A DNA stretch of 64,000 nt, from NCBI GenBank assembly GCA_019186965.1, contig JABARV010000021.1, positions 1-64,000 on the forward strand. Direction: 5' to 3'. Positions 8,641-17,580 of this stretch are shown here, piece after piece (position 1 is the first letter of the stretch; each line of letters opens with the position of its first letter). A program made the translations under genes and the position numbers. The DNA comes from Turneriella sp. (GTDB lineage: Bacteria; Spirochaetota; Leptospiria; Turneriellales; Turneriellaceae). Under the pieces are notes generated by a model. That model was not told where the DNA came from. It made no database searches and saw only the letters and a list, made by a program, of their open reading frames with translations.

Positions 8641-10050
8641 ATGCAAGACATTGTACTTTCAGCAGCTAAGAATCCATTCTTACGCCAATTATTTTCGCAG
8701 GTTGGTTTGCCGACTCCAGTTCCTCTTTTACGGCAAAAAGAACCTTTGGTCGAAGAAAGTTTACACAATAAAAAAATTGTGTATTCGTCTTCATCCGCCT
8801 TGGCAGATACACACGCGCTTACACCAATTCTTGAAGCAAACGCAGAAGTATATACCGATACAAAAGTTGAACAGCAATTTGTCGATTTATCGACACGTGT
8901 TGGGACACAAATTCTCGACACAAAAAAATTGGCAGAAGATACTTACGTATTTGGTTTAGTTTTTGATGCAAGCGCACTTAAAAAAGCAGAGGATTTGATC
9001 CAATTATACACTTTTTTCAATACACATTTAGAAAAACTTGAGAGAAATGGGCGCATTGTTATTTTGTACGACGAAGGAGAAGTTTTTAACGCGGTAATTA
9101 GCCGTGCACTCGAAGGCTTTGTTCGTTCTTTAGCAAAAGAAGTGGGTGGAAAAGCAATCACTGTTAACGCGCTTGTTGGAGAAATTTTTCACAAAGACGC
9201 TCTTGGAACTCCTCTTCTCTTTTTTCTTTCGCGGCCGTCGTGCTATGTAAGCGGACAAATTTTGCGTCTAAGTAAAAATACACAAGCTCCCAAAAATAAA
9301 TCCGCACGTAGAGGCGCACTTAAAGGAAAGGTTGCTCTTGTAACTGGAGCAGCGCGAGGTATTGGCGAAAAAATTGCACGCGTCCTTGCCCGAGAAGGCG
9401 CTATTGTTGTGTGCCTGGACAGGGCAGAAGAAGGTGACGCTCTTGCAAAGGTGGCTTCCAGTATTGATGGCTATATTTTCCACCAAGACCTTACAGAAGA
9501 AAGCGCAGCAGAAAAAATATCAACCTACTTTAAAAGCAAGTTTAAGGGATGCGATATTTTAATCCACAACGCTGGAATTACCCTCGACAAAACGCTAAAA
9601 AAAATGCCTAGAGAAAAATGGAGTCGCGTTATAGAAATAAATCTTTCTGCACCCATAAAAATTACACAGCAAATGCTTTCGGATAAAACGCTAAATACCG
9701 AAAGTCGCGTTGTATGCCTTTCTTCTATTGCAGGCATTGCAGGCAATTTTGGGCAAACCAACTATGCGGCATCCAAAGCAGGGTTACGCGGCTTTATACA
9801 ATCGATGGCGAAGGAATTTTCGTCCACAGGTTCGACAATAAACGGAGTTGCTCCCGGATTTATCGAAACACGTATGACGGAAACAATCCCCTTTGTAACA
9901 CGTGAAGCAGGACGCAGGCTCAATAATTTAGGACAAGGTGGGCATCCCGAAGACGTTGCGGAAGTAATTTGTTTTCTTTCGCAACCGGGCTCTTTTGCCG
10001 TAAACGGTGAAACACTACGCGTTTGTGGTGGTAGTATTTTAGGCGCGTAA
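8641..10050 (+). CDS. fabG: long FabG-type 3-oxoacyl reductase
   Basis: This short-chain dehydrogenase interconverts 3-hydroxyacyl and 3-oxoacyl thioesters with NAD(P)H. The 469-aa length is about twice a normal FabG and matches the high-molecular-weight FabG group (such as mycobacterial FabG4), which has an N-terminal flavodoxin-like domain. The C-terminal SDR domain begins near residue 229, with the cofactor loop TGAARGIG at 235-242, Ser362, Tyr375 and Lys379 as catalytic residues (SSIAG…YAASK). A good ribosome site (AAAGGAG) precedes the ATG. In this operon it probably acts on CoA esters. Confidence 0.9.
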   Translation: MQDIVLSAAKNPFLRQLFSQVGLPTPVPLLRQKEPLVEESLHNKKIVYSSSSALADTHALTPILEANAEVYTDTKVEQQFVDLSTRVGTQILDTKKLAEDTYVFGLVFDASALKKAEDLIQLYTFFNTHLEKLERNGRIVILYDEGEVFNAVISRALEGFVRSLAKEVGGKAITVNALVGEIFHKDALGTPLLFFLSRPSCYVSGQILRLSKNTQAPKNKSARRGALKGKVALVTGAARGIGEKIARVLAREGAIVVCLDRAEEGDALAKVASSIDGYIFHQDLTEESAAEKISTYFKSKFKGCDILIHNAGITLDKTLKKMPREKWSRVIEINLSAPIKITQQMLSDKTLNTESRVVCLSSIAGIAGNFGQTNYAASKAGLRGFIQSMAKEFSSTGSTINGVAPGFIETRMTETIPFVTREAGRRLNNLGQGGHPEDVAEVICFLSQPGSFAVNGETLRVCGGSILGA

Positions 10051-10051
10051 C

Positions 10052-11356
10052 ATGAAAAATAAACCCGTAACAGACAGCACTGCCGTTATTGTCGATGGTA
10101 TACGTACGCCTTTTGTACGTGCGTTTCAAGACTACCGGTATTTCGACACAATAGATTTGGGGCGTTTGGCGGTTAATGCCCTCCTTAAAAGAACGCCTGT
10201 TGCCCATGCGGTTGATGCAATCTACTGGGGCGGAGTTCTTTTTCCATCGACAACACCCAACATTGCACGAGAAATTGCACTCGAAACAAATTTAAAACCT
10301 ACCGTCGATGCAATGACGGTTACCCGTGCGTGTTCAAGCTCGCTTTTATCTGTGACGCAAGCTGCCGCAGCGATTGAACGCGGAGAGTTTGATGTTATCG
10401 TTGCCGGAGGTTCTGATTCTGTTTCCAACGCAGAAGTTGCCCTGCCGAAAAAACTCATCCGCACAATGGCTCCCGTTGTAATGAACAGTAAATCCACCCC
10501 CATGGATTATATAACCTCACTTGCCCAACTTGCGCCTTTTACCGATTTGATTCCACAAATGCCACGTGTTGCCGAACGCTCGACGGGAGAACTTATGGGT
10601 GAAGCTGCGGAAAATATGTGCCGTCGCGCAGGAATTTCACGAGAAGCGCAAGACGAGCTTGCGTTTAAATCGCATAAACACGCTGCTGAGGCTATTGAAA
10701 CTGGCAGGTTTGCAGCTGAAGTTTTTCCCGTAGAGGTAAAACCCGGACACACGATTTATCGTGACCAGATCGTGCGCGGCAGTATAGAGTATAAAAAATT
10801 GGGACAGCTTAAACCCGCGTTTCGTCGGGGCGGTACAATCACTGCCGGAAACGCGAGCGCACTTACAGACGGTTCTGCAGCAACACTGCTTATGAGTTAC
10901 CGAAAAGCAAAAGAACTTGGGCTTAAACCCCGCGCACGTTTTCTCTCATGGCACTACAGCGGCGTTGACCCCCGCGACCAACTTTTGGTTGGGCCGGCTA
11001 TTTCAATGCCGATTGCGCTTTTACGCGCAAACCTCACGATGGAAGACATCGGCATGGTAGAAATCCACGAAGCTTTCGCAGGGCAAGTCCTTTGTGTTCT
11101 AAAGGCGATGGAATCGGCAGATTTTATAAAATTCCATGTAGGGAAAGACGCTCTGCCACAGGAAGTCAGTCCAGAAAAACTTAATAAGTACGGTGGGTCT
11201 GTTGCGATAGGGCATCCTTTTGGTGCAACAGGCGCACGTATAGTAAATACAGCTGCAAACGAACTTTTTTCAGGAAAAGCAGACCGTGCAATTATTGGCA
11301 TCTGTGCTGCAGGTGGTTTAGGCGCAGCTGCTATTTTAGAACGCGTCGATACATGA
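10052..11356 (+). CDS. thiolase (acetyl-CoA acyltransferase)
   Basis: The 434-aa thiolase cleaves 3-oxoacyl-CoA with CoA, or condenses two acyl-CoAs in reverse. All catalytic residues are visible: nucleophile Cys94 in RACSSSLLS, His388 in GHPFGATGAR and Cys418 in CAAGGLGAA. Its length and the segment KFHVGKDALPQEVSPEKLNKYGGS resemble the FadI/FadA-type long-chain acyltransferases more than short biosynthetic AtoB enzymes. It begins one base after the fabG stop and its stop overlaps the next start as ATGA. Confidence 0.92.
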   Translation: MKNKPVTDSTAVIVDGIRTPFVRAFQDYRYFDTIDLGRLAVNALLKRTPVAHAVDAIYWGGVLFPSTTPNIAREIALETNLKPTVDAMTVTRACSSSLLSVTQAAAAIERGEFDVIVAGGSDSVSNAEVALPKKLIRTMAPVVMNSKSTPMDYITSLAQLAPFTDLIPQMPRVAERSTGELMGEAAENMCRRAGISREAQDELAFKSHKHAAEAIETGRFAAEVFPVEVKPGHTIYRDQIVRGSIEYKKLGQLKPAFRRGGTITAGNASALTDGSAATLLMSYRKAKELGLKPRARFLSWHYSGVDPRDQLLVGPAISMPIALLRANLTMEDIGMVEIHEAFAGQVLCVLKAMESADFIKFHVGKDALPQEVSPEKLNKYGGSVAIGHPFGATGARIVNTAANELFSGKADRAIIGICAAGGLGAAAILERVDT

Positions 11357-13107
11357 ACACTTTACCAGAAATTTTAAGCGCAGCTTGGGAGTTTGTCCGT
11401 ACGGGTGCGGATGTATCTTGGGTCAATAAATTTGCAGCGTTGGGAAAAGCGTACATTTCAGGCGTTGAGTCGGATATAAATTTTATTCCCGAAAGAAAAG
11501 GTTTAAAAGAAGTATTGCAGAATAAAATTATAAGCGCAAAAAGTGCAGCGAAAATGATTAAGCCCCGCTCCGTTGTGATAAGTTGTGGCTTTGGTTCAAT
11601 GGCACGCCCCAGTGTTTTTTTTCGTGCACTAAAAAGTATCGCAGCACAAAGAAATCCGCCTTTGCGCCTTACGTGGATTACCGTGAGCGCAGCAGGTGCG
11701 CGTGGCCGGGCAGAAGGTTCGCTCGAAGATTTGGCGCACCCACACCTTATCGATTGCTACATAACAGGACACGTCGAAACAGTAAAAGCATTTGTACCCC
11801 TTGTAGAAACAGGCAAAATGGAGTGGCACACCCTTCCGCAAGGGGTGATAACACAAATTTTAGAAAACCAAAAGCGAAAAATAGATTTTGTAGAAACGGT
11901 TTCGGGGCTTGGTACTTTTTTAGAAGATTTGGCGTGTGGCGATAAAAACGCGTTTGTCTCCAAAGTTGCAGATAAACTCCGCTACCGTCTACCTTTTGTC
12001 GATACCGCCCTTATTGTTGCCGCAAAAGCAGATGCGGAAGGTAACCTTTCCATGAAAGATGCCGCAACACTTACAGAAATGGCAGATGCCGCACGTGCGG
12101 CAAAAGCTAACGGTGGTATAGTTATTGCCATTGTGGGAAAAATTGTCGACTCTTTCGAGGAAGAAAAGTTTCTTCTTGCAAATGAAGTAGATTACATTAT
12201 CGTCGATCCTTATGCAGAGCAAATCGCGGGAATTCCTTTAAACAATGCGTGGACGCTTTTTCGGCCGCAAAGTCCATCCGAAAATAGCTACAAAGTTAAA
12301 GAAGCGTACGAAGCTATGCGTTTAGTGAATAAAGTCGCTTCTATTACTTCTAACCGAAACGAAGCGGGAGAGATTATTGCACGCCTTGCCGCAAAAACTC
12401 TTGCCGAAAATGCTTCTGCGCAGGCGCTTGTAAATATTGGCGTTGGACTTCCCGAAGAGGTTGCTGGAATTTTTTGCGAACAAGATATATATACAAGTGT
12501 TGTATTTAGCGTTGAAGGCGGCGCGTTAGGCGGAGTTCCTGCGCCAGGAGTTTTTTTTGGTACGTCGATTTACCCAACTGGGTTAGAAAGTTCTACAGCA
12601 ACTTTTGCTCGGTATAGAAAAAATTTAGACGCTGCGATTTTGGGATTTTTGCAAATCGACGCTGAAGGCAGTGTTAACGTTTCACGCCGCGGCGATAAAA
12701 ACTCCGCCGCATCGGCAATCGGCCCTGGTGGATTTATCGATATTTGTGAAGCGGCAAAACTGATTATTTTTGTTGGCCTGTCGCGTGTGCGGGGAAAAAT
12801 CAAGATAAACAACGGCCGTGTAAAAATTTTACCCAATGGCAAAATGAAGCTTGTTCCCAAGCTCGACGAAAAAACCTTCGACGGAAAAAGGGCTTTAGCT
12901 TTAGGAAAAAAAGTTTTCTATATAACCGACTTTGGACTTTTGCGCTTAACGGAAAGCGGGCTTTTACTCGAACAAGTTTTCGAAGGGGTAGATGTAGTAC
13001 ACGATATTGAACGCGTACAACTTATTCCCATCCAAGTTGCGAAAAATCTTAAACTTGTTGAAAAAAGCGTCGTTACAGGTGGTGGATTTAAAATTAAACT
13101 TTCTTAA
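11353..13107 (+). CDS. family I CoA-transferase (acetoacetate/propionate CoA-transferase type)
   Basis: The 584-aa protein is a fused alpha-beta CoA-transferase of the YdiF/propionate CoA-transferase type. Glu388, in SVEGGALGGVP, lines up with the catalytic Glu of the TVESG motif that forms the glutamyl-CoA intermediate. The motif AIGPGGFIDICEAAK matches the family's G-[AP]-G-G-F block. The N-terminal region up to about residue 60 is longer than usual. It overlaps the thiolase by 4 nt. It probably activates short or branched acids, or moves CoA off the cycle products. It is the last gene of the operon. Confidence 0.85.
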   Translation: MNTLPEILSAAWEFVRTGADVSWVNKFAALGKAYISGVESDINFIPERKGLKEVLQNKIISAKSAAKMIKPRSVVISCGFGSMARPSVFFRALKSIAAQRNPPLRLTWITVSAAGARGRAEGSLEDLAHPHLIDCYITGHVETVKAFVPLVETGKMEWHTLPQGVITQILENQKRKIDFVETVSGLGTFLEDLACGDKNAFVSKVADKLRYRLPFVDTALIVAAKADAEGNLSMKDAATLTEMADAARAAKANGGIVIAIVGKIVDSFEEEKFLLANEVDYIIVDPYAEQIAGIPLNNAWTLFRPQSPSENSYKVKEAYEAMRLVNKVASITSNRNEAGEIIARLAAKTLAENASAQALVNIGVGLPEEVAGIFCEQDIYTSVVFSVEGGALGGVPAPGVFFGTSIYPTGLESSTATFARYRKNLDAAILGFLQIDAEGSVNVSRRGDKNSAASAIGPGGFIDICEAAKLIIFVGLSRVRGKIKINNGRVKILPNGKMKLVPKLDEKTFDGKRALALGKKVFYITDFGLLRLTESGLLLEQVFEGVDVVHDIERVQLIPIQVAKNLKLVEKSVVTGGGFKIKLS

Positions 13108-13141
13108 CGAAAAGCCTCTTAGAATTTATTTAACCCAAATA

Positions 13142-14716
13142 CTATTTGAGCGTAATTTTCCACTCGAGCATGTCTAATCCTGCGGGATATACGTTTACAT
13201 TCGTAAATCTTTTATTGAGGGCAATAAGCGCGTATCCGGTGTAGAGAAACGTATAGGGTTGTTCGTGGTATACGATTTTATGAAAGCGGTGGTAAAGTTT
13301 ATTGCGTTCATCGGCGTTAAATGTTAAACGTGCTTTCTCAATAAGCGCGTCACTTTCGCTATTGCCAAAGCCTGTAAAATTGTGCCCTGTTGCCTTTTGC
13401 GAGGTATGCCAAAGTTGGTATGGATCGCTTTCAATTCCCGACGACCATCCCAGCATTACCGCTTGGAAATCACGCTGGTTAACTTTTTCTACTAAGGTTT
13501 GGAATTCAAGTTTGCGTATTTGGATTTGGATTCCCGCTTTATAGAAATCTTCTTTTATAATCGAAATAAATTGGTCATAAAATCCACCAACTGCAGGAAC
13601 CATAAGTTCAATCTCTAACGGTTTGCCATTTTTAGAAAGTATCCCACGTTCGTTGGGAGTGTACCCAGCTTCCTTCAAAAGACTGAGCGCTTTTTGTGGA
13701 TTATATTCCAAAGGTTTTAACGCTTTGTTGTATTGCAGACTCTGTGGTAAAAAAGGTCCTGTAGTAATTTCGGCAAGTCCTTCGAGAATTGTTTTGCGGA
13801 TTTTCTCCAAATCCATAAGATGCGCCATCGCAACACGCACACGCCTGTCGTTAAAGGGAGGCATTCGCATGTTGTATCCGATGTAGCGGTAGCTAGGGGA
13901 CAGGTATTTTATTTTATAGAATTGCCGTTTAAATTTCTCCGAATTAGTTTGCCGCGTCCATTGCAGGGGTTTTAAGTTATAGCTATCGATATCGCCTTTT
14001 TTAAGGGCTTGGAGCGCTACGGCATCGTTTTTAATAATTTGGTATTCTATCCGGCGTATATCGGGTTTTTTACCCCAATACTTTTCAAAACGGTCGAGGA
14101 CTACACGCATTCCGCTCTTCCATTCGACAAAACGGTACGGCCCACTACCTACAGGCGCACGAAAGTTACGCTCGTCGGTCATAAAATTACCAACACTGTA
14201 AATATGTTTTGGAATAATTTCAAACCCACCCAAGTGTTCGAGCGCAAACGCGTAAGGCTTTTTCATACGAAAAATAACGGTATGCGTGTCGGTAGAAGTC
14301 AGCGAAGAAACGTCTTTGTAGTATACTTTTTTATGCGCGTTGGGAATTTTATCGTCCATGAGCATGTTGAAGCTATAAAGAACGTCTTCAGCTAAAACGG
14401 GAGTGTTATCGTGAAAAAAAACATTTTTTCGTAATTGGAATGTATACACGAGTTTATCTGCGCTGATGGTCCATTTTTCGGCGATTAAACCACGAAAATT
14501 CAAAGTTTTCGGATCGCGTTCAACGAGGCTTTCAAAAATACGCGATTGGATGGCCGACGAATAGGCGTCTTCTGAAATTACAGGATTAAGGACAATGGGG
14601 TCGCTGGGGAGGTGGTACGAAAGCGTTGTTGGGTCAATATCAGCTGCACGCCGTGTGCATACAATGCTTACAAAAAGAAATATAAAAAACTTTAAATAAC
14701 GCGTTCTTTTAACCAT
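13142..14716 (-). CDS. peptide/oligopeptide ABC transporter substrate-binding lipoprotein
   Basis: The 524-aa protein is a family 5 solute-binding protein (DppA/OppA type). Its signal peptide ends in a lipobox-like VSIVC near residue 21, so it is probably a lipoprotein. Typical blocks are LVYTFQLRKNVFFHDNTPVLAEDVLYSF near residues 80-110 and APVGSGPYRFVEWKSG near 180. No permease or ATPase genes are next to it, so the rest of the transporter is elsewhere. Its start overlaps the end of the enoyl-CoA hydratase gene by 8 nt on the same strand, so the two are translationally linked. Confidence 0.88.
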   Translation of the reverse strand: MVKRTRYLKFFIFLFVSIVCTRRAADIDPTTLSYHLPSDPIVLNPVISEDAYSSAIQSRIFESLVERDPKTLNFRGLIAEKWTISADKLVYTFQLRKNVFFHDNTPVLAEDVLYSFNMLMDDKIPNAHKKVYYKDVSSLTSTDTHTVIFRMKKPYAFALEHLGGFEIIPKHIYSVGNFMTDERNFRAPVGSGPYRFVEWKSGMRVVLDRFEKYWGKKPDIRRIEYQIIKNDAVALQALKKGDIDSYNLKPLQWTRQTNSEKFKRQFYKIKYLSPSYRYIGYNMRMPPFNDRRVRVAMAHLMDLEKIRKTILEGLAEITTGPFLPQSLQYNKALKPLEYNPQKALSLLKEAGYTPNERGILSKNGKPLEIELMVPAVGGFYDQFISIIKEDFYKAGIQIQIRKLEFQTLVEKVNQRDFQAVMLGWSSGIESDPYQLWHTSQKATGHNFTGFGNSESDALIEKARLTFNADERNKLYHRFHKIVYHEQPYTFLYTGYALIALNKRFTNVNVYPAGLDMLEWKITLK

Positions 14717-15479
14717 TATTGTATTTAGGACGTCTTTTATCGCGTACCGCCGTTAATCCTTCTTTAAAGCTTTCCGCATCCAAAAAGGGCGCAAGAGTTT
14801 CGAACCCTTCGCGGCTTTTAAGCACTTGGATATTTTGTGCGCGTAAAGACGCCTTCACATTCATTACCGAATTAAGAGGGAGTTCAAAAACGCGCTTCAA
14901 ATATTTTTCTGCCTCGTTAAGGACTCGACCATTTTCAAAAACAGCGTCGACAAGCCCCAAAACTTGTGCACGCTCCGATTTAATCGCGGAGCCCAACATT
15001 GCAATTTCGCGCAAAGGTCCTGGTCCCGTTACACTTTCCACCAAATTGATAATAGGTTTGGGTATAGTAAGTCCAACCGCAACTTCTGCAAAAGAAATTC
15101 GGCTTTTATCTTTGCTCATAAACCGCCAATCGGAAAGGATTGCAAGTACTGCCCCACCCGCCATTGCGTGGCCTTCGATTGCAGAAATATGCGGCTTGGG
15201 AAAACTGTAAACGTCGAGGACAAGGGCAAGTAAACTTTCAAAAACAGAGGCGCGCCCAAGAACGTTATTACTCAGCATCATGTCGGGATCAAGCCCGTTA
15301 GAAAAATAACCTTCAACATCCGAATGTACAATAACTCCCCATACGTTTTTATTTTTCGCAAGCTCGTTATGCACACGTGTAAACTCTTCCATAAAGGGAA
15401 TATCCATAAGGTTCATGGGGGCACGGTGCATCGAGACATAGCCAATGTGGTTTTCAATGCGCGTTCGAATAAAGCTCAT
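14709..15479 (-). CDS. enoyl-CoA hydratase/isomerase family protein
   Basis: The 256-aa protein has the crotonase fold. The oxyanion-hole and core block SAIEGHAMAGGAVLAILSDWRF is near residues 97-120 and AEVAVGLTIPKPIINLV follows near 130. The two catalytic Glu of true hydratases are not clearly present (Glu-Val-Ala-Val-Gly covers one possible site), so it may be an isomerase or another crotonase. It is transcribed away from aroC and overlaps the substrate-binding protein gene by 8 nt. It could serve the acyl-CoA operon 2 kb away. Confidence 0.85.
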   Translation of the reverse strand: MSFIRTRIENHIGYVSMHRAPMNLMDIPFMEEFTRVHNELAKNKNVWGVIVHSDVEGYFSNGLDPDMMLSNNVLGRASVFESLLALVLDVYSFPKPHISAIEGHAMAGGAVLAILSDWRFMSKDKSRISFAEVAVGLTIPKPIINLVESVTGPGPLREIAMLGSAIKSERAQVLGLVDAVFENGRVLNEAEKYLKRVFELPLNSVMNVKASLRAQNIQVLKSREGFETLAPFLDAESFKEGLTAVRDKRRPKYNNG

Positions 15480-15574
15480 TGCGGAGGATAATTTTCATAA
15501 AATACGCGGGCAAGATTTTTGTGGATATACTTAGCTCGTTTACGGCACCTCTCGTTTGTCGCCCTTGTCCGTAT

Positions 15575-16681
15575 ATGGGGAGCACGATTGGGCGCTTGTT
15601 TCGCGTTACAACATACGGCGAATCGCATGGAGAAGCATTAGGGTGTGTTATCGAAAACTGTCCATCGGGAATGCCGCTTACCCTTGCAGACATACAACCC
15701 GATTTAGATAGGCGCAGGCCAGGGCAAAGCCGTGTTACAACACCACGCGACGAAAGCGACAAAGCGCGTATTTTGTCTGGAACCTTTGAAGACAAAACAA
15801 TTGGAAGCCCTATTGCGATTGCGGTTTTTAACGAAAACGCCCGTGAAAAAGATTATAGCGACATAAAAGAAATTTTTAGGCCAAGCCATGCCGATTTTAC
15901 ATACCGCGAAAAGTATTTACACCGAGCATGGCGTGGAGGCGGCCGTGCATCTGCGCGTGCAACAATTGGTGTCGTTGCAGCGGGAGCTGTTGCAAAAAAA
16001 ATACTCCGCGAAAAAGCTGGGGTTGAAATTATCGCATACGTTTCGCAAATTAAAGACATTGTTTTTTCTGGTGTTCCCGATTTGGCCAACCCTAACGCGG
16101 CACGAAGCGTTATTGAATCTAACGATATACGCGTACCCGATGCGTCGCTTGCCGAACGCATGACACGCCTTATCCAAGACACAAGGCAAGCGGGGGATTC
16201 ACTAGGTGGCGTTGTTACATGCCACGCCTTAGGAGTTCCTGCGGGTTGGGGCGATCCTGTTTTTGATCGCCTCGACGCGCTTATTGCACGTGCGATGCTT
16301 GCAATCCCCGCAACAAAAGGGATTGAAATCGGTAGCGGATTTTCTTCTGTTGTGATGACAGGAAGCGAGCATAACGATATTTTTGAGATGCAAGATGGCA
16401 AGGTACGCACCAAAACAAACCGTTCCGGAGGAATACAAGGTGGTATCTCAAACGGAATGCCTATTGAATTTCGCGTCGCTTTTAAACCAACAGCGACAAT
16501 TAGCCGAGAACAAATGTCGGTAAATGAGCGCGGCGAAAATGTAACGCTCAAAGTAAAAGGGAGACACGACCCGTGCGTATTGCCGCGTGCGGTCCCCATT
16601 GTAGAAGCAATGCTTGCGTTGGTTTTGGCAGACCAATTTTTGTTAAGCCAAAGCGTACGTTTTGAAGATTTAAGGATGTAG
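15575..16681 (+). CDS. aroC: chorismate synthase
   Basis: It makes chorismate from 5-enolpyruvylshikimate 3-phosphate using reduced FMN, the last common step of aromatic amino-acid synthesis. The 368-aa product carries the family signatures GRLFRVTTYGESHG at the N-terminus, HRAWRGGGRASARAT in the middle and RHDPCVLPRAVPIVEAM near the C-terminus. The frame is open back to 15479, but homologues start at MGSTIGRLFRVTT, so the ATG at 15575 is used. It is divergent from the enoyl-CoA hydratase gene. Confidence 0.95.
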   Translation: MGSTIGRLFRVTTYGESHGEALGCVIENCPSGMPLTLADIQPDLDRRRPGQSRVTTPRDESDKARILSGTFEDKTIGSPIAIAVFNENAREKDYSDIKEIFRPSHADFTYREKYLHRAWRGGGRASARATIGVVAAGAVAKKILREKAGVEIIAYVSQIKDIVFSGVPDLANPNAARSVIESNDIRVPDASLAERMTRLIQDTRQAGDSLGGVVTCHALGVPAGWGDPVFDRLDALIARAMLAIPATKGIEIGSGFSSVVMTGSEHNDIFEMQDGKVRTKTNRSGGIQGGISNGMPIEFRVAFKPTATISREQMSVNERGENVTLKVKGRHDPCVLPRAVPIVEAMLALVLADQFLLSQSVRFEDLRM

Positions 16682-16683
16682 CT

Positions 16684-17580
16684 ATGCCCGTTTTTGTACT
16701 TATTGCCGTTTGTTTTCTAAGTGGAATACTTTTACGGCATTTTAAAAAACTTCCGGAAAACACACACTTTGTCCTCAACAATTTTATTATCTATGTTTCA
16801 CTACCTGCGCTTATTATTAAATCATTACGCACAATTCCCATGACAGGAATTTATTTTAGCGCAGCGTTGATGCCTTGGTTAATCTTCTTTGGCGCCGTAT
16901 TTTTCTTTCTACTCCTTGAAAGATTTAAAGTAATTGAAAGGCAAACCACCATCGCCCTCATTTTAACCGCAGGATTAGGGAATACATCGTTCGTGGGTTT
17001 TCCCGTTATAGAAGCTTTGTACGGAAAACAATTTATTCCTGTTGGGGTGATTATAGACGAAATGGGTACATTCCTTGTCATGTGCTTAGTTGCAATTCCT
17101 TTGGCGGATTTCCTTCGTATTGGAGAATTTAACCTACATAAGGCGATAAAAGATCTTGTGCTTTTTCCGCCGATGATTGCCCTTGTGCTGGCATTTCTTT
17201 TCCAGGTGTGGCGTCCTCCCGAAGTTGTTTTTAGCGTCTCGGAACGTTTGGGCGATACCCTCGCGCCCTTGGCATTAATCTCTGTGGGGTTCCAATGGCA
17301 AATGAGTGAAATGAAACAATTAACAAAACAAATTTCGTTGGGGCTTGGTTACAAGTTGCTTTTAGCGCCGCTTCTTACGTTGTTTGTTTACTCACTGTTT
17401 ACTTACAATACAGAGCTAAAAAAAATTGTTATGCTTGAAGCAGCAATGGGACCCATGATTACAGGCGGTATTATCGCAATCCAAAAAAACATTCAACCCA
17501 AATTGGTTGCTGCAATGCTTTCAGTTGGAATTCCCCTTTCTCTTTTAACGTCGCTTGTAGTAAAACTTATTTTTCGGTAA
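16684..17580 (+). CDS. AEC-family (auxin efflux carrier-like) transporter
   Basis: The 298-aa protein is an integral membrane protein with about ten hydrophobic segments and the AEC family's conserved block LGNTSFVGFPVIEALYG near residues 98-115. Bacterial members export or exchange small carboxylates or amino-acid-like anions, but the substrate here is unknown. It begins 2 bp after aroC and ends directly against the next ATG, so it is within an aroC transcript. Confidence 0.88.
   Translation: MPVFVLIAVCFLSGILLRHFKKLPENTHFVLNNFIIYVSLPALIIKSLRTIPMTGIYFSAALMPWLIFFGAVFFFLLLERFKVIERQTTIALILTAGLGNTSFVGFPVIEALYGKQFIPVGVIIDEMGTFLVMCLVAIPLADFLRIGEFNLHKAIKDLVLFPPMIALVLAFLFQVWRPPEVVFSVSERLGDTLAPLALISVGFQWQMSEMKQLTKQISLGLGYKLLLAPLLTLFVYSLFTYNTELKKIVMLEAAMGPMITGGIIAIQKNIQPKLVAAMLSVGIPLSLLTSLVVKLIFR

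Noticed and set aside
11583-11945. 120-aa plus-strand ORF inside the CoA-transferase gene
   Set aside because: It is a shadow frame of a well-supported gene, with no ribosome site or recognisable protein.
15479-15574. N-terminal extension of AroC
   Set aside because: Chorismate synthases start at the GRLFRVTTYGESHG segment, so the ATG at 15575 fits the family.
15853-16599. 248-aa minus-strand ORF opposite aroC
   Set aside because: It is the antisense of a clear chorismate synthase gene and shows no protein family features.
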